Positions 15,973 to 26,185 are shown, numbered from the stretch's first letter. The stretch: 43,278 nt of DNA from Actinobacteria bacterium Ga0077560 (GCA_001464275.1 LNFL01000134.1:1-43278), one strand, 5' to 3'. Numbers and translations are program-made. The notes: generated by a model not told the origin, from the letters alone.

Positions 15973-17646
15973 ATGGACACCGACGCCGACCTGTTGCAGC
16001 GCGCGGACGCCCCGGGGGCGTTCGAGGAGCTGGTTGCCCGCCACCAGCCGGTGCTGCACCGGTACGCGGCCCGGCGCCTGGGCGCCGCGACCGCCGAGGA
16101 CGTCGTGGCCGAGACGTTCGCCGTTGCGTATGCCCGACGCGGCAGCTTCGACCCGGCGCGCGGTGAGGTTCGGCCGTGGCTGTTCGGTATCGCCACGAAC
16201 ATCCTGCGCCGCCACTCGCGCCGCGAACGCGGAGCCCTGGAGGCGTACGCGAAGACCGGCGTCGACCCGCTCGCACCGGGGCCCGGCACCGGTGACCCGG
16301 CGTTGGGGGCGGCCCTGGCCGCCGCGCTTGCGGGCATGCGCAAGGAGCACCGCGACACGCTGCTGCTGCACGCGGTGGCCGAGCTGAACCACGAGGAGAT
16401 CGCCCAGGCGCTGGGCGTGCCGGTGGGGACCGTGAAGGGCTGGCTCAAGCGGGCGCGCACCGCCGCCGCGCGGGAGCTCGAGTACCGAGGAGGCCGTGGG
16501 ATGACCGACATCGACACGCTCGTCCGTGAGTTCCGGGCCGACCAGCCCGGTCCCGAGGCCGCTCCGGCCACCGTGGCGGACGCCGCGCGAGCCGCTGTCC
16601 GGCGACGCCGCCGGCGCCCGTTGGCGCTCCTGCGGTTCGCGGGGCTGGCGACGGCCGTCGCGGGGATCGCGGGTGTGCTGGTGCTGTCGCTTCCGCGCGG
16701 TCCGGAGGGGCCCGCCGGGGACGCCCCGGTCGCCGTCGTCCCGTCGGCGGTCGCCGAGGGCCTGCACGTCGGTGACGGCATCGTCGACGGAATGGCGGGC
16801 GTCGATCGCTCCAGCGTGGTCCGAGTGCTCGCCGGCACGTCTGGGGGCGCCCGGGTCGCGCTCTGGCGCGGGGCCGTCATCGGAGGCGGCCGCCGCGAGC
16901 TGCTCCTGGTGAACGGGGTCGCGCGCTACGTCGCACCGGCGGATTGCGGTGAGGTCTCCCGCGGCCAGGTGGGGGCGTGCTTCTGGAGCAGCGGACGCAC
17001 CTCGCCCTACATCAGCGGCGTGGTGGGGGCGGAAGTGGCATCGGTCTCGGCGGAGGGGCCGGGCTCCCGGGTGGGCGCGGTCGTGGCGAACGGGCGGTTC
17101 GTCGTCGCCCCACCGTCCTCCTGGCGCGTGGCCACGCTGGTCGCGCGGGACGCAGCGGGCCGGGAGCTGTCCCGTATCGATCAGGCCTTCGAGATCGTCA
17201 TGCCGGAGCCGGGAACCACCACGGTCCTGGAGGATGGCTCGCGGGTCGCCGTGACGACCACCGGCCGCGTCACCGTCCGGGACCGGGCCGGGGCGGTCGT
17301 CAGCGAGGCCGCATGCGGCGCCAACGGCTACCCCTACCGGGAAACGGTGGATCGGCTGGCCGCCATCCAGTCGGTCGCGCGGATGCGCGACCGACGCACG
17401 CTCGCCCTGGGGGTCGCATTGCCGCTGTCGGTCTCCCGGCCCGGCCGGTCGCTGTTGACCATCGGCACCCGCACACGGCTGCTGGCCCAGATGGAGGACG
17501 TGTTCACCGACGCCGTGCTCGACCGGATCGGCGCCGCCGACCCGAGGAAGCTGTTCTGCAGGGCCGAGGGCGTGATGCTGGGCGACGGTGTCATCTGGCT
17601 GCAGGACCGGGGCGGGCGGCTGCTGATCACGTCCGTCAGCGGCTGA
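15973..17646 (+). CDS. ECF sigma factor fused to a transmembrane ectodomain
   Basis: A 557-residue open frame. Residues 1-176 are an ECF sigma factor: region 2 (FEELVARHQPVLHRYAARRL, AEDVVAETFAVAYARRGSFD, PWLFGIATNILRRHSRRER) and region 4 (ALAGMRKEHRDTLLLHAVAE, HEEIAQALGVPVGTVKGWLK). There is no stop between this and a second part that begins MTDIDTLVREF at 177, runs through RRRRRRP, one membrane helix (~217-238) and an extracytoplasmic beta-rich domain to 557. The second part has its own ideal ribosome binding site (GAGGAGG, seven bases before ATG 16501), so a separate product is possible. It probably controls an envelope response, with the membrane part acting as tether or anti-sigma-like regulator. 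ATG 15973 chosen; GTG 15970 is possible. Confidence 0.85.
   Translation: MDTDADLLQRADAPGAFEELVARHQPVLHRYAARRLGAATAEDVVAETFAVAYARRGSFDPARGEVRPWLFGIATNILRRHSRRERGALEAYAKTGVDPLAPGPGTGDPALGAALAAALAGMRKEHRDTLLLHAVAELNHEEIAQALGVPVGTVKGWLKRARTAAARELEYRGGRGMTDIDTLVREFRADQPGPEAAPATVADAARAAVRRRRRRPLALLRFAGLATAVAGIAGVLVLSLPRGPEGPAGDAPVAVVPSAVAEGLHVGDGIVDGMAGVDRSSVVRVLAGTSGGARVALWRGAVIGGGRRELLLVNGVARYVAPADCGEVSRGQVGACFWSSGRTSPYISGVVGAEVASVSAEGPGSRVGAVVANGRFVVAPPSSWRVATLVARDAAGRELSRIDQAFEIVMPEPGTTTVLEDGSRVAVTTTGRVTVRDRAGAVVSEAACGANGYPYRETVDRLAAIQSVARMRDRRTLALGVALPLSVSRPGRSLLTIGTRTRLLAQMEDVFTDAVLDRIGAADPRKLFCRAEGVMLGDGVIWLQDRGGRLLITSVSG
16487..16493 (+). promoter_or_regulatory. Internal Shine-Dalgarno (GAGGAGG) before ATG 16501
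   Basis: A full GAGGAGG seven bases upstream of an in-frame ATG in the middle of the sigma-membrane fusion. It would allow independent translation of the membrane/ectodomain part from 16501 to 17646 (381 residues). Confidence 0.7.
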
Positions 17647-17670
17647 CCGCATTGCGGCGGGCCCGACGTC

Positions 17671-17676
17671 TAGGCT
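17671..17676 (+). promoter_or_regulatory. -10 hexamer TAGGCT of a leaderless metY promoter
   Basis: TAGGCT ends six bases before ATG 17683 and no ribosome binding site is visible, so the transcript probably starts at the start codon. Confidence 0.5.
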
Positions 17677-17682
17677 TGCCCC

Positions 17683-19467
<1,785 letters not shown>

Positions 19468-19572
19468 CCCACAGGTCCAGAGCGCGCTCGTGACCTTCGA
19501 ACTGGATGACCGGATCCTGGCGGCGCCCATCGCTGCTGTGGGCGTGAGCTCGGACTGATTCGGACCCGGCGT

Positions 19573-19598
19573 AAGGTCCGGCGCGGAGCCGGAACCTT
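19573..19598 (+). promoter_or_regulatory. 5' leader hairpin before the second ECF sigma gene
   Basis: AAGGTCCGGC (19573-19582), a five-base loop and GCCGGAACCTT (19588-19598) form a ten-base stem with one bulged A. It ends seven bases before ATG 19606 and overlaps a possible -10 sequence TAAGGT. It could act on translation or as an operator. Confidence 0.45.
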
Positions 19599-19605
19599 CT
19601 CGGTC

Positions 19606-20118
19606 ATGAACCCACACACCCAACGGCGCGACCGCTTCGAGGCGCTCTGGGACGCCCACTACCGGGCCGTCCTCGCCTACGCGATGCGCCGCACCGACCC
19701 GGAGGACGCCCGGGACGTCGCCGCGGAGGCCTTCACCACCGCATGGCGGCGCCTCGATGACGTCCCCGCCGACCCCCGCCCATGGCTCCTCGGGCTCGCC
19801 CGGGGCGCCCTGGCCAACAGCCGCAGGTCGAGCCGCCGTCGCATCGCGCTCGCCGAGCGCGTTGCCGGCAGTCTCCGCACCACCGCCGAGACCCCCGAGG
19901 AGCACGGCCTGGCCGAGGCCATGGCCCGGCTTCCGGAGCGCGACGTCGAGGCGCTCCTGCTCGTCGCATGGGAGGGCCTGTCGCACGCCGACGCCGCGCG
20001 GGTGACCGGTTGCACCACCGGCACGTTCGCCGTGCGCGTCCACCGCGCACGCAGGCGCCTGGAACGCGAGCTGTCCAACGTGGCCTCGCTGGTCACGACG
20101 ATCGAGGAGCGGGCATGA
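19606..20118 (+). CDS. ECF-family RNA polymerase sigma factor
   Basis: A 170-residue group 4 sigma factor. Region 2 runs from FEALWDAHYRAVLAYAMRRT through AEAFTTAWRRLDDVPADPRP and PWLLGLARGALANSRR. Region 4 contains LPERDVEALLLVAWEGLSHA and a helix-turn-helix ADAARVTGCTTGTFAVRVHR. There is no zinc-binding anti-sigma gene; instead the next gene, overlapping by four bases, encodes a single-pass membrane protein with a large ectodomain. The pair mirrors the fused sigma-membrane protein 2 kb upstream. Target promoters are unknown. Confidence 0.9.
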   Translation: MNPHTQRRDRFEALWDAHYRAVLAYAMRRTDPEDARDVAAEAFTTAWRRLDDVPADPRPWLLGLARGALANSRRSSRRRIALAERVAGSLRTTAETPEEHGLAEAMARLPERDVEALLLVAWEGLSHADAARVTGCTTGTFAVRVHRARRRLERELSNVASLVTTIEERA

Positions 20119-21650
20119 CCGACCCACTCGGCACCCTCAGCCGCCGCAACCCCGTTCCGGAGGAGACGCTCCCGTCGCGCGACGCCCGGGCCGTGGAGGA
20201 CCTCCGGCGCATCATGGACGAACCCGTGCCCCACGCCCGGAACCGGCGCACGCGCCTCGCCGGCCGCGGACCCCGGTTCGCGATGGGCGCCGTCGGTATC
20301 GCCGGCATCGCCGCGCTCATGGGCGGCCTCTTCCTGTTCCAGCCGGCGCAGGACGGCACGACGACACCCCCCGGGACCGGCCTCGCCGGCGCGCGCTGGG
20401 GCCTGGAGGCCGTCATCGGCGTGCAACCCGGACCCGACGGGTCCGCCCTCGACGCGTCCACCGCCACGGCGGACCGCGTGTTGCGCGCCCGCGGCCGGGA
20501 CATCCCCGGCCTCAGCGTCACCCCCGTCGCTCCCGGCACGCTGCGGGTCGTCATCCCCTGGGGGCTCATGCGCGCCGAGGTGGACGGGCTCACCGCGCCG
20601 GCGGAGGTCAGCATCGTCCGGCTCTCCCGTGAACGCGTCGCCGACGCCCGGCGGCCCGCCGAGGCCATCCGGTGGCTCACCGGGCGGGCCCGCCCCGGGG
20701 CTCCCGGGCAGTACTGGTACGGCCTGGTGCGGGGAGGCACGCGCCTCTACGCCGGTGGCCGCACCCTCACCCCGGATCGCACGGTCGGCGGCGTGCGGTG
20801 GGTCCGCCCCCCGCGCGGCGTGCGCGTGGTGCAGGTGGAGCCCGCGTTCCTGGGGCTGTCCACCGGTCCGGAGGACATCGCGCCCGCCTACGTCGTCCTG
20901 TCCGGGCCGGCCACGGTCAGGCCCGGGGGCATCCGCGGCGCCACCGCCCGGGGCGGCGCCCTGCGTTTGCGGCTGGTCGCGGACGTCGTGCCCGACGCGA
21001 CGACCCTGGCGGTCTACGGAGACGCGGCCATCGGGCGGGTCACGCCGGTCGCCGGAACCCGCCGGTCGGTCGAGGTCACCGTCGCCTCGGCGGCCGGGGT
21101 GGCGCCGGGGCCCCTCCCGCCGGCGCCCGGCAGGCTCCAGCCGCTCCTGGCCGGGGGTGGCCTGGACGCCCGGCTCACCATCGACGCGGTGCGCGTGCTC
21201 GGTGACCCCCCGCCGCGCACCGGTGACCGCGTGGAGCCGCCGGCGGCGGTGCTGAGCCTGCTCGACCCCGGACCGGAGAACCCCGCGACGGACTTCGCGC
21301 TGCGGGTGCTCACCGGGACCGTGGACGGCGCCCGGGTGGCGATCTGGGAGCGGTCCACGGCCAGGGGCAACCGGTTCGTCGTGGTGTGGCCCGGCGACCT
21401 TCGCCAGCCGGGTGACGACTGCATGCTGGGGCCGCGGAACCCCGTGGTCCTGACCTGCCTCCTGTCGGACCGCTGGGTGGTGGGGCGCGCCGCGCCGTCG
21501 GTGACGCGCGTCGAGGTCACCGCCGGGCGGACGGTCCATCAGGCGGTCGTCCGGAACGGGTGGTTCGTCGCACCGGCCTCGGGCGGCCGGGTGGGCCGCA
21601 TCGTCGCCACGGACGCCGACGGCAGGACGGTGGGCTCAGAGGAGGGGTGA
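20115..21650 (+). CDS. Membrane-anchored ectodomain protein, probable regulator of the upstream ECF sigma factor
   Basis: A 511-residue protein whose ATG overlaps the sigma stop (ATGA). The short cytosolic tail holds LSRRNPVPEETLPS and EDLRRIMDEPVP, a pattern common in proteins coded next to ECF sigma factors in this group of bacteria as I recall. One membrane helix lies at ~55-75 (FAMGAVGIAGIAALMGGLFLF) and the remainder is outside. Residues ~110-160 (ADRVLRARGRDIPGLSVTPV...LRVVIP) faintly recall the SecD P1 head; this is weak. The last ~120 residues (VRVL-like LTGTVDGARVAIWE; QAVVRNGWFVAPAS; GRIVATDADGRTV) align with the ectodomain of the fused sigma protein at 15973. Likely an anti-sigma-like sensor; no ligand can be named. 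Confidence 0.75.
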   Translation: MTDPLGTLSRRNPVPEETLPSRDARAVEDLRRIMDEPVPHARNRRTRLAGRGPRFAMGAVGIAGIAALMGGLFLFQPAQDGTTTPPGTGLAGARWGLEAVIGVQPGPDGSALDASTATADRVLRARGRDIPGLSVTPVAPGTLRVVIPWGLMRAEVDGLTAPAEVSIVRLSRERVADARRPAEAIRWLTGRARPGAPGQYWYGLVRGGTRLYAGGRTLTPDRTVGGVRWVRPPRGVRVVQVEPAFLGLSTGPEDIAPAYVVLSGPATVRPGGIRGATARGGALRLRLVADVVPDATTLAVYGDAAIGRVTPVAGTRRSVEVTVASAAGVAPGPLPPAPGRLQPLLAGGGLDARLTIDAVRVLGDPPPRTGDRVEPPAAVLSLLDPGPENPATDFALRVLTGTVDGARVAIWERSTARGNRFVVVWPGDLRQPGDDCMLGPRNPVVLTCLLSDRWVVGRAAPSVTRVEVTAGRTVHQAVVRNGWFVAPASGGRVGRIVATDADGRTVGSEEG

Positions 21651-21676
21651 GTCCGCGGACCCTCGGACGGGCACAT

Positions 21677-21713
21677 CGACGGCGGCCGGATCACCGTATC
21701 CAGGCCGCCGTCG
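21677..21713 (+). terminator. Strong hairpin terminator after the ECF operon
   Basis: CGACGGCGGCC plus GGAT pairs with ATCC, a bulged A and GGCCGCCGTCG: a fifteen-base stem with a six-base loop, 27 bases after the stop at 21650. No T-tract follows, as is common in GC-rich actinobacteria. Confidence 0.65.
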
Positions 21714-21726
21714 GTCCGCTCGCTGG

Positions 21727-21981
21727 TCAGCTTCCCCGGAACAGATGCGCGGCGGAGACCAGGACGACATCCTGCTCCGCCGCGCGATCCGTCAGGCGCC
21801 GCGAGCGCCCCTCGCGCGCGAAGACCACCAGGCGGGCATCGGCCGCCTTCGGCCCCAGCGCATCCCGGTGGGCGATGAGCGCGTCCAGGACATCGACGTC
21901 CACGGTGCGGCGCCACCTGCACGAGCCCAGCAGGGCCACCGGGCGGACCTGCGGTCTCGGTACCAAGCTATTTCGCGTCAT
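21727..21981 (-). pseudogene. Remnant of an AAA ATPase C-terminus (DUF234/PD-(D/E)XK-like)
   Basis: An 84-residue open frame that looks like the tail of the archaeal-type AAA ATPases with a DUF234 nuclease-like end. VALLGSCRWRRTVDVDVLDAL corresponds to the GECKW...pvdldvL pattern, and ADARLVVFAREGRSRRLTDRA to the ARYVLFSRSGF segment. The catalytic-type Glu and Lys of GECKW are replaced (GSCRW), and the ATPase part is missing altogether, so this is a decayed fragment. Its apparent start lies inside the inverted repeat 21968-21998. Assignment is by eye and moderate. Confidence 0.45.
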
Positions 21982-21998
21982 ACCATGACGCGCAATAG
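21968..21998. repeat. 13-base inverted repeat between pgl and the ATPase remnant
   Basis: CTATTTCGCGTCA (21968-21980), spacer TACCA, TGACGCGCAATAG (21986-21998): twelve of thirteen positions match. It lies three bases past the pgl stop and is notably AT-richer than its surroundings. It may be a terminator for pgl, an operator of the lost ATPase gene, or an insertion scar. Confidence 0.7.
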
Positions 21999-22001
21999 CG
22001 A

Positions 22002-22712
22002 CTAGCCGAGCTTGCTCGCCGTCGCCTCGGTGATGATCCAGGTGAGGGTGCCGTTCTCCGGCCGCACCAGGCCGGCCGGCAGCGTCGGGTCGCCGGCGAT
22101 GGCGCGGGCCACCACGTCCGCCTTCGCGGCGTCGTCGGCCACGAAGATCACCCGCTTGGAGGCGTTGATGAGCCGCATGGTCATCGACACCCGCCAGGGC
22201 TGGGGAAGGTCGGGCCGGTGCACGGGCACCATCAGCCGGTCGTTGCTCTCCAGCTCCGGCCCGCCCGGGAACAGTGACGCGGTGTGGCCGTCCACCCCGA
22301 CGCCCAGCACGCAGAGGTCCAGGCGCGGCGTGTCCTCACCGGGGAACTCCGCGCGCAGGGCGGCCTCCGCGGCGGCGGCGGCATCCGCGGGCTCCAGCTC
22401 GCCGTGGATGCGGTGCACCTGCTCGGGCAGCAGCGGCACGCGGTCCAGCAGGGCCTCGCGCACCATCCGGTAGTTGCTGCCCTCGTCGTCGGGGGGCACG
22501 CAGCGCTCGTCGCCGAAGAAGATCCGCAGGCGGGCCCACGGGGCGCAGCGCGAGCCCAGGCGCTGGTAGGCGGCCCGCGGGGTGGAGCCACCGGCCAGCG
22601 AGATCGCGGCGGGGGCGCTGGGTGTGGACGCCACCGCGAGGTCCTCGATCCGCTCCGCGGCGGTGTCGGCCAGGGTGAGCCCGTCCGGGACGATGATGAT
22701 CTCTGGGGTCAT
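22002..22712 (-). CDS. pgl: 6-phosphogluconolactonase
   Basis: A 236-residue cytosolic enzyme that hydrolyses 6-phosphogluconolactone to 6-phosphogluconate, the second step of the oxidative pentose phosphate pathway. Family motifs: AAISLAGGSTPRAAYQRL (~36-53), FFGDERCVPPDDEGSNYRM (~65-83), and LDLCVLGVGVDGHTASLFPG (~131-150) with the conserved Asp-Gly-His. Length is normal. Its ATG overlaps the opcA stop by four bases, making it the last gene of the operon tkt-pgi-gnd-zwf-opcA-pgl. Confidence 0.95.
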   Translation of the reverse strand: MTPEIIIVPDGLTLADTAAERIEDLAVASTPSAPAAISLAGGSTPRAAYQRLGSRCAPWARLRIFFGDERCVPPDDEGSNYRMVREALLDRVPLLPEQVHRIHGELEPADAAAAAEAALRAEFPGEDTPRLDLCVLGVGVDGHTASLFPGGPELESNDRLMVPVHRPDLPQPWRVSMTMRLINASKRVIFVADDAAKADVVARAIAGDPTLPAGLVRPENGTLTWIITEATASKLG

Positions 22713-23734
22713 CGGGCCGCCAGCTCGCGGGCGTGGGGGAGGGCGCGCTCGAAGGGACGGTCGCGGCGCTGCAGCTCCAGCTCACCCGCCAGGAGCTCTG
22801 CGCGGGTCTTGTACGGCAGCGGCAGCACGCGCCGGCGCGGCTTGCCCATGGGGGCCGCCACCAGCACCGCGGCGGTCGCGCGGTCCGGGTACCGCTCGAT
22901 CGACAGGCGCCGCCCGGCGAGCGATTCCAGCTGCAGTTCCACCACACCACCCTCCAGGACGTCCTTGCGGGGATGCAGCTCCACGTGCAGCGATTCCCCG
23001 AGCGTGTCGCGCAGCCAGCCGGCGAGCAGGAGCGCCTCCACCGTGGGGGCCTCGCCGCAGTGCCGGATCTCCGCCACCGCACCCTGCCGCAATCGCTCCA
23101 CGTGATCCAGGTCAACCAACTGGTTGACCAGCTGCCGCCAGGGGGTGAGCGCCGCCCAGGCCAGGTCGGTCAGCGCGGAGCCGGCCAGCACGGCGTCGGC
23201 GAGCTGGGCGATCGCGGCCTCGGGGTTGCGACCCCGCCCGGCCTCGGTCACCAGCCGGTCGGCGCCCTCCGAGACGTCCGCGAAGACCGGGTCGCTGAGG
23301 TCCGGGGGCCCCGGCCACCACAGGTACACCGGCAGGTCCGGCCGCAGCAGCGAGCGGACCGCGCTGGCCACCCCGCCCACGGTCTCGCCGTGCAGCGTCA
23401 GCCGCACCAGCTCCACCAGCGACTCCCGCTTGGCGCCGCCGAAGAGCTGCGCCCGGGTCTCCAGGTGGGCATCGATGCCGTCGCCGTCCCAGGCGCGCTC
23501 GATGATGATCGCCCGCGACGGCTGATGGTCCGACAGCGACTCGATGATCGCCTCGAACTCCACCGCGTCCTCCGCACGGGTCACGGTCACAAGGTTGAGC
23601 ACGCCGGCGCTCGCCAGCGGCTGCCCCGTCTCGTCCACCGGGTGGAGGCCGGCGAGCTGCCGGGCCAGATCCGCCGCCGACTCGACGTGCCCGTCCCACT
23701 CCAGCGCCGGCCGGTTGCTCACAGCCGCCGCCAC
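22709..23734 (-). CDS. opcA: Glucose-6-phosphate dehydrogenase assembly protein OpcA
   Basis: A 341-residue protein matching OpcA, the actinobacterial/cyanobacterial factor that activates glucose-6-phosphate dehydrogenase. Recognisable segments include VLNLVTVTRAEDAVEFEAII, DHQPSRAIIIERA, LLRPDLPVYLWWPGPPDLSD and LAWAALTPWRQLVNQLVD. It overlaps the end of zwf by 16 bases and the start of pgl by four, so it is tightly co-translated with its partner enzyme. In cyanobacteria OpcA links the enzyme to redox control; whether that applies here is inference. Confidence 0.93.
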   Translation of the reverse strand: MAAAVSNRPALEWDGHVESAADLARQLAGLHPVDETGQPLASAGVLNLVTVTRAEDAVEFEAIIESLSDHQPSRAIIIERAWDGDGIDAHLETRAQLFGGAKRESLVELVRLTLHGETVGGVASAVRSLLRPDLPVYLWWPGPPDLSDPVFADVSEGADRLVTEAGRGRNPEAAIAQLADAVLAGSALTDLAWAALTPWRQLVNQLVDLDHVERLRQGAVAEIRHCGEAPTVEALLLAGWLRDTLGESLHVELHPRKDVLEGGVVELQLESLAGRRLSIERYPDRATAAVLVAAPMGKPRRRVLPLPYKTRAELLAGELELQRRDRPFERALPHARELAAR

Positions 23735-25248
23735 TCCCGGCCGTCACGCGCCAGCAGCTCGTCACCGGCGTCCGGGCCCCAGCCGCCGGCCTCGTAGTTC
23801 GGCTCCCCGATGGGGTTCGCCGCCCAGGCCTTCAGCAGCTCCTCCACGATCTCCCAGGCCCGCTCGACCTCGTCCCAGCGGGCAAACAGGGTGGAGTCGC
23901 CCAGCAGGGCGTCCAGCAGCAGGCGCTCGTAGGCCTCCGCCGACGGCTTCAGGAACGAGCTGCCGTACTGGAAGTCCATGCTCACCGTGCGCAGGTCCAC
24001 CTGCGGACCCGGCACCTTCGCCGCGAACTTCAGCGACGCGCCCTCGTCGGGCTGGATGCGCAGGGTCAGCTGGTTCGGCACCACGGCCTCCACGGCCGTG
24101 TCGGCGAACGGCAGATGCGGGGCCGACTTGAACTGGATCGCCACCTCGGTCGCACGGCGCGGCAGGCGCTTGCCGGTGCGCAGGTAGAACGGGGTGCCCG
24201 CCCAGCGCCAGTTCTCGATGTACAGGCGCATGGCGACGTAGGTCTCGGTGTTCGAGTCCGGCGCGACGCCGTCCTCGGTGCGGTACGCGGGCACCGGTTT
24301 GCCGCCGATGTAGCCCTCGCCGTACTGGCCGCGCACGGTCACCAGGTCCACCTCGTCGGCGGTGATCGGCGGGATCGCGCGCAGCACCTTCACCTTCTCG
24401 TCGCGCACGTCCCGGCTCTCGAACCGCGCCGGCGGCTCCATCGCGATGATCGACAGCACCTGGAAGATGTGGTTCTGCACGATGTCGCGCAGGGCGCCGC
24501 TCTGGTCGTAGTAGCCGCCACGGGTCTCGACGCCCAGCTCCTCGGCCACGGTGATCTGCACGTGGTCCACGTAGCGGCGGTTCCACAGGGGCTCGAAGAT
24601 GGCGTTCCCGAACCGCAGCACCAGCAGGTTCTGGACCGTCTCCTTCCCCAGGTAGTGGTCGATCCGGTACACCTGCTGCTCGCGAAAGACGCCCTCCAGG
24701 CGGCGGTTCAGCTCCCGGGCGCTCTCCAGGTCCTCGCCGAAGGGCTTCTCCACCACCAGCCGGCTGAAGTTGCCGTCCGACTCACCGGACAGGCCCACCG
24801 CGCCCAGCCGCTCGGCGATCACCGGGAAGAAGTCCGGGGCGGTCGCCAGGTAGAAGAGCTTGTTGCCGCGGGTGCCCAGCTCGTCGTCCAGGCCGCGCAG
24901 CAGGTCCCGGAGCGTCTCGTAGGCGGCGGGGTCGTCGAAACCGGCCGTCACGTACCGCAGGCGCCGGGCGAAGCCCTTCCACACGTCCGGGTCGACCTCC
25001 CCGGACCGGCTGTGGGCGTTCACCGCGACCCGCATCTCCTCGCGGAACTCGTCGTCGGTCCATGCGGTGCGCGCCACGCCCACGATCGCCATCTCGGGCG
25101 GCAGCAGCTGCCCCAGCGCGAGGTTGTACAGCGCCGGCATGAGCTTGCGGTGGGTCAGGTCGCCCGACGCCGCGGGGGTGCGCGACAGGCGCGCCCCCAG
25201 GTCGAACGGCGGTGGGGCGTCCGAGGCCGGCCGGGCGCTCTGGCTCAC
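23719..25248 (-). CDS. zwf: Glucose-6-phosphate 1-dehydrogenase
   Basis: A 509-residue NADP-dependent enzyme that oxidises glucose 6-phosphate to 6-phosphogluconolactone. The coenzyme fingerprint appears as AASGDLTHRKLMPALYNLAL near residue 25, with Ala in place of the first Gly of GASGDL. The active-site motif RIDHYLGKETVQNLLVLRFGN is intact (~200-220), and VEKPFGEDL and YLRTGKRLP are also conserved. GTG 25248 overlaps the gnd stop (GTGA). The frame is open further upstream inside gnd, but that part is non-coding. Length is normal. Confidence 0.95.
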   Translation of the reverse strand: MSQSARPASDAPPPFDLGARLSRTPAASGDLTHRKLMPALYNLALGQLLPPEMAIVGVARTAWTDDEFREEMRVAVNAHSRSGEVDPDVWKGFARRLRYVTAGFDDPAAYETLRDLLRGLDDELGTRGNKLFYLATAPDFFPVIAERLGAVGLSGESDGNFSRLVVEKPFGEDLESARELNRRLEGVFREQQVYRIDHYLGKETVQNLLVLRFGNAIFEPLWNRRYVDHVQITVAEELGVETRGGYYDQSGALRDIVQNHIFQVLSIIAMEPPARFESRDVRDEKVKVLRAIPPITADEVDLVTVRGQYGEGYIGGKPVPAYRTEDGVAPDSNTETYVAMRLYIENWRWAGTPFYLRTGKRLPRRATEVAIQFKSAPHLPFADTAVEAVVPNQLTLRIQPDEGASLKFAAKVPGPQVDLRTVSMDFQYGSSFLKPSAEAYERLLLDALLGDSTLFARWDEVERAWEIVEELLKAWAANPIGEPNYEAGGWGPDAGDELLARDGREWRRL

Positions 25249-26144
25249 GAGTGCTTCACCGCGTGCCCGCCGAACTCCCGGCGCAGCGCCGCCACCATCT
25301 TCGCCGTGAAGCTGCTGTCCTGACGCGAGCGGAATCGTTCGATCAACGACAGGGTGATGATCGGCGCGGGCACGTCGGTGTCGATCGCCGCCGCCACCGT
25401 CCAGCGGCCCTCGCCGGAGTCCTCCACGTAGTCGCGCAGTGAACCCAGGTCGGGCTCCCGCGCCAGCGCCGCGGCGGCCAGGTCCAGCAGCCACGACCGG
25501 ATCACGGTGCCGTGCCGCCACGCCTCCGTCACGGCCGCCAGGTCCAGGTCGAACTCCGAGGCCTTCAGGATCTCGGTGCCCTCGGCGTATGCCTGCATGA
25601 GGCCGTACTCGATCCCGTTGTGCACCATCTTGGTGAAGTGGCCGGCCCCGCTGGCCCCGGCGTGCACCAGGCCGCCGGTGGACGGGATGAGCGCATCCAG
25701 GGCGGGCTTGACGTGGGCGAACGCATCCGCCTCGCCGCCCACCATGATCCCGAAGCCCTCGGTGAGGCCCCACACGCCGCCGCTGACGCCGATGTCCAGG
25801 AACTTCAGGCCGTGCTCGGCCGCCTCCTGGGCGTGGCGCTTGGAGTCCTTCCAGTTCGAGTTGCCGCCGTCGATCACGATGTCGCCGGGCTCCAGCTGCT
25901 CGAACAGCTGCTTCAGGACACCCTCGGTGATGTCCCCGGACGGCACCATCGCCCACGCCACGCGCGGGCGGTCGCCGAGGCGGTCGCGGATCTCGCCGAT
26001 CGGGACCGGACCCTCCCCGCCACGCTCGGTGACGGCCGCGGGGTCCGCACCGGGGTCGGACACCACCACGCGGTGCCCGGCGGCGGTGAGCCGCCCGGTG
26101 AGCCCGGAGCCCATCCTCCCGAACCCGATCATCGCAAGCTCCAC
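25245..26144 (-). CDS. gnd: 6-phosphogluconate dehydrogenase (decarboxylating), short type
   Basis: A 299-residue enzyme of the short, YqeC/Gnd-II type that oxidatively decarboxylates 6-phosphogluconate to ribulose 5-phosphate. Seen: MIGFGRMGSGLTGRL nucleotide motif at the N-terminus, DIVIDGGNSNWKDS (~90-103), LDIGVSGGVWGLTEG with substrate-binding residues (~117-131), and GHFTKMVHNGIEYGLMQAYAEG with the catalytic Lys (~168-189). GTG 26144 is decided by a strong GGAGGAGG four bases upstream. Members of this type often use NAD+ rather than NADP+; the sequence alone does not settle it. Confidence 0.93.
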   Translation of the reverse strand: MELAMIGFGRMGSGLTGRLTAAGHRVVVSDPGADPAAVTERGGEGPVPIGEIRDRLGDRPRVAWAMVPSGDITEGVLKQLFEQLEPGDIVIDGGNSNWKDSKRHAQEAAEHGLKFLDIGVSGGVWGLTEGFGIMVGGEADAFAHVKPALDALIPSTGGLVHAGASGAGHFTKMVHNGIEYGLMQAYAEGTEILKASEFDLDLAAVTEAWRHGTVIRSWLLDLAAAALAREPDLGSLRDYVEDSGEGRWTVAAAIDTDVPAPIITLSLIERFRSRQDSSFTAKMVAALRREFGGHAVKHS

Positions 26145-26185
26145 GGTGCCTCCTCCTTCGCCCGTCCTGGGGCGGTCGGTAACGG

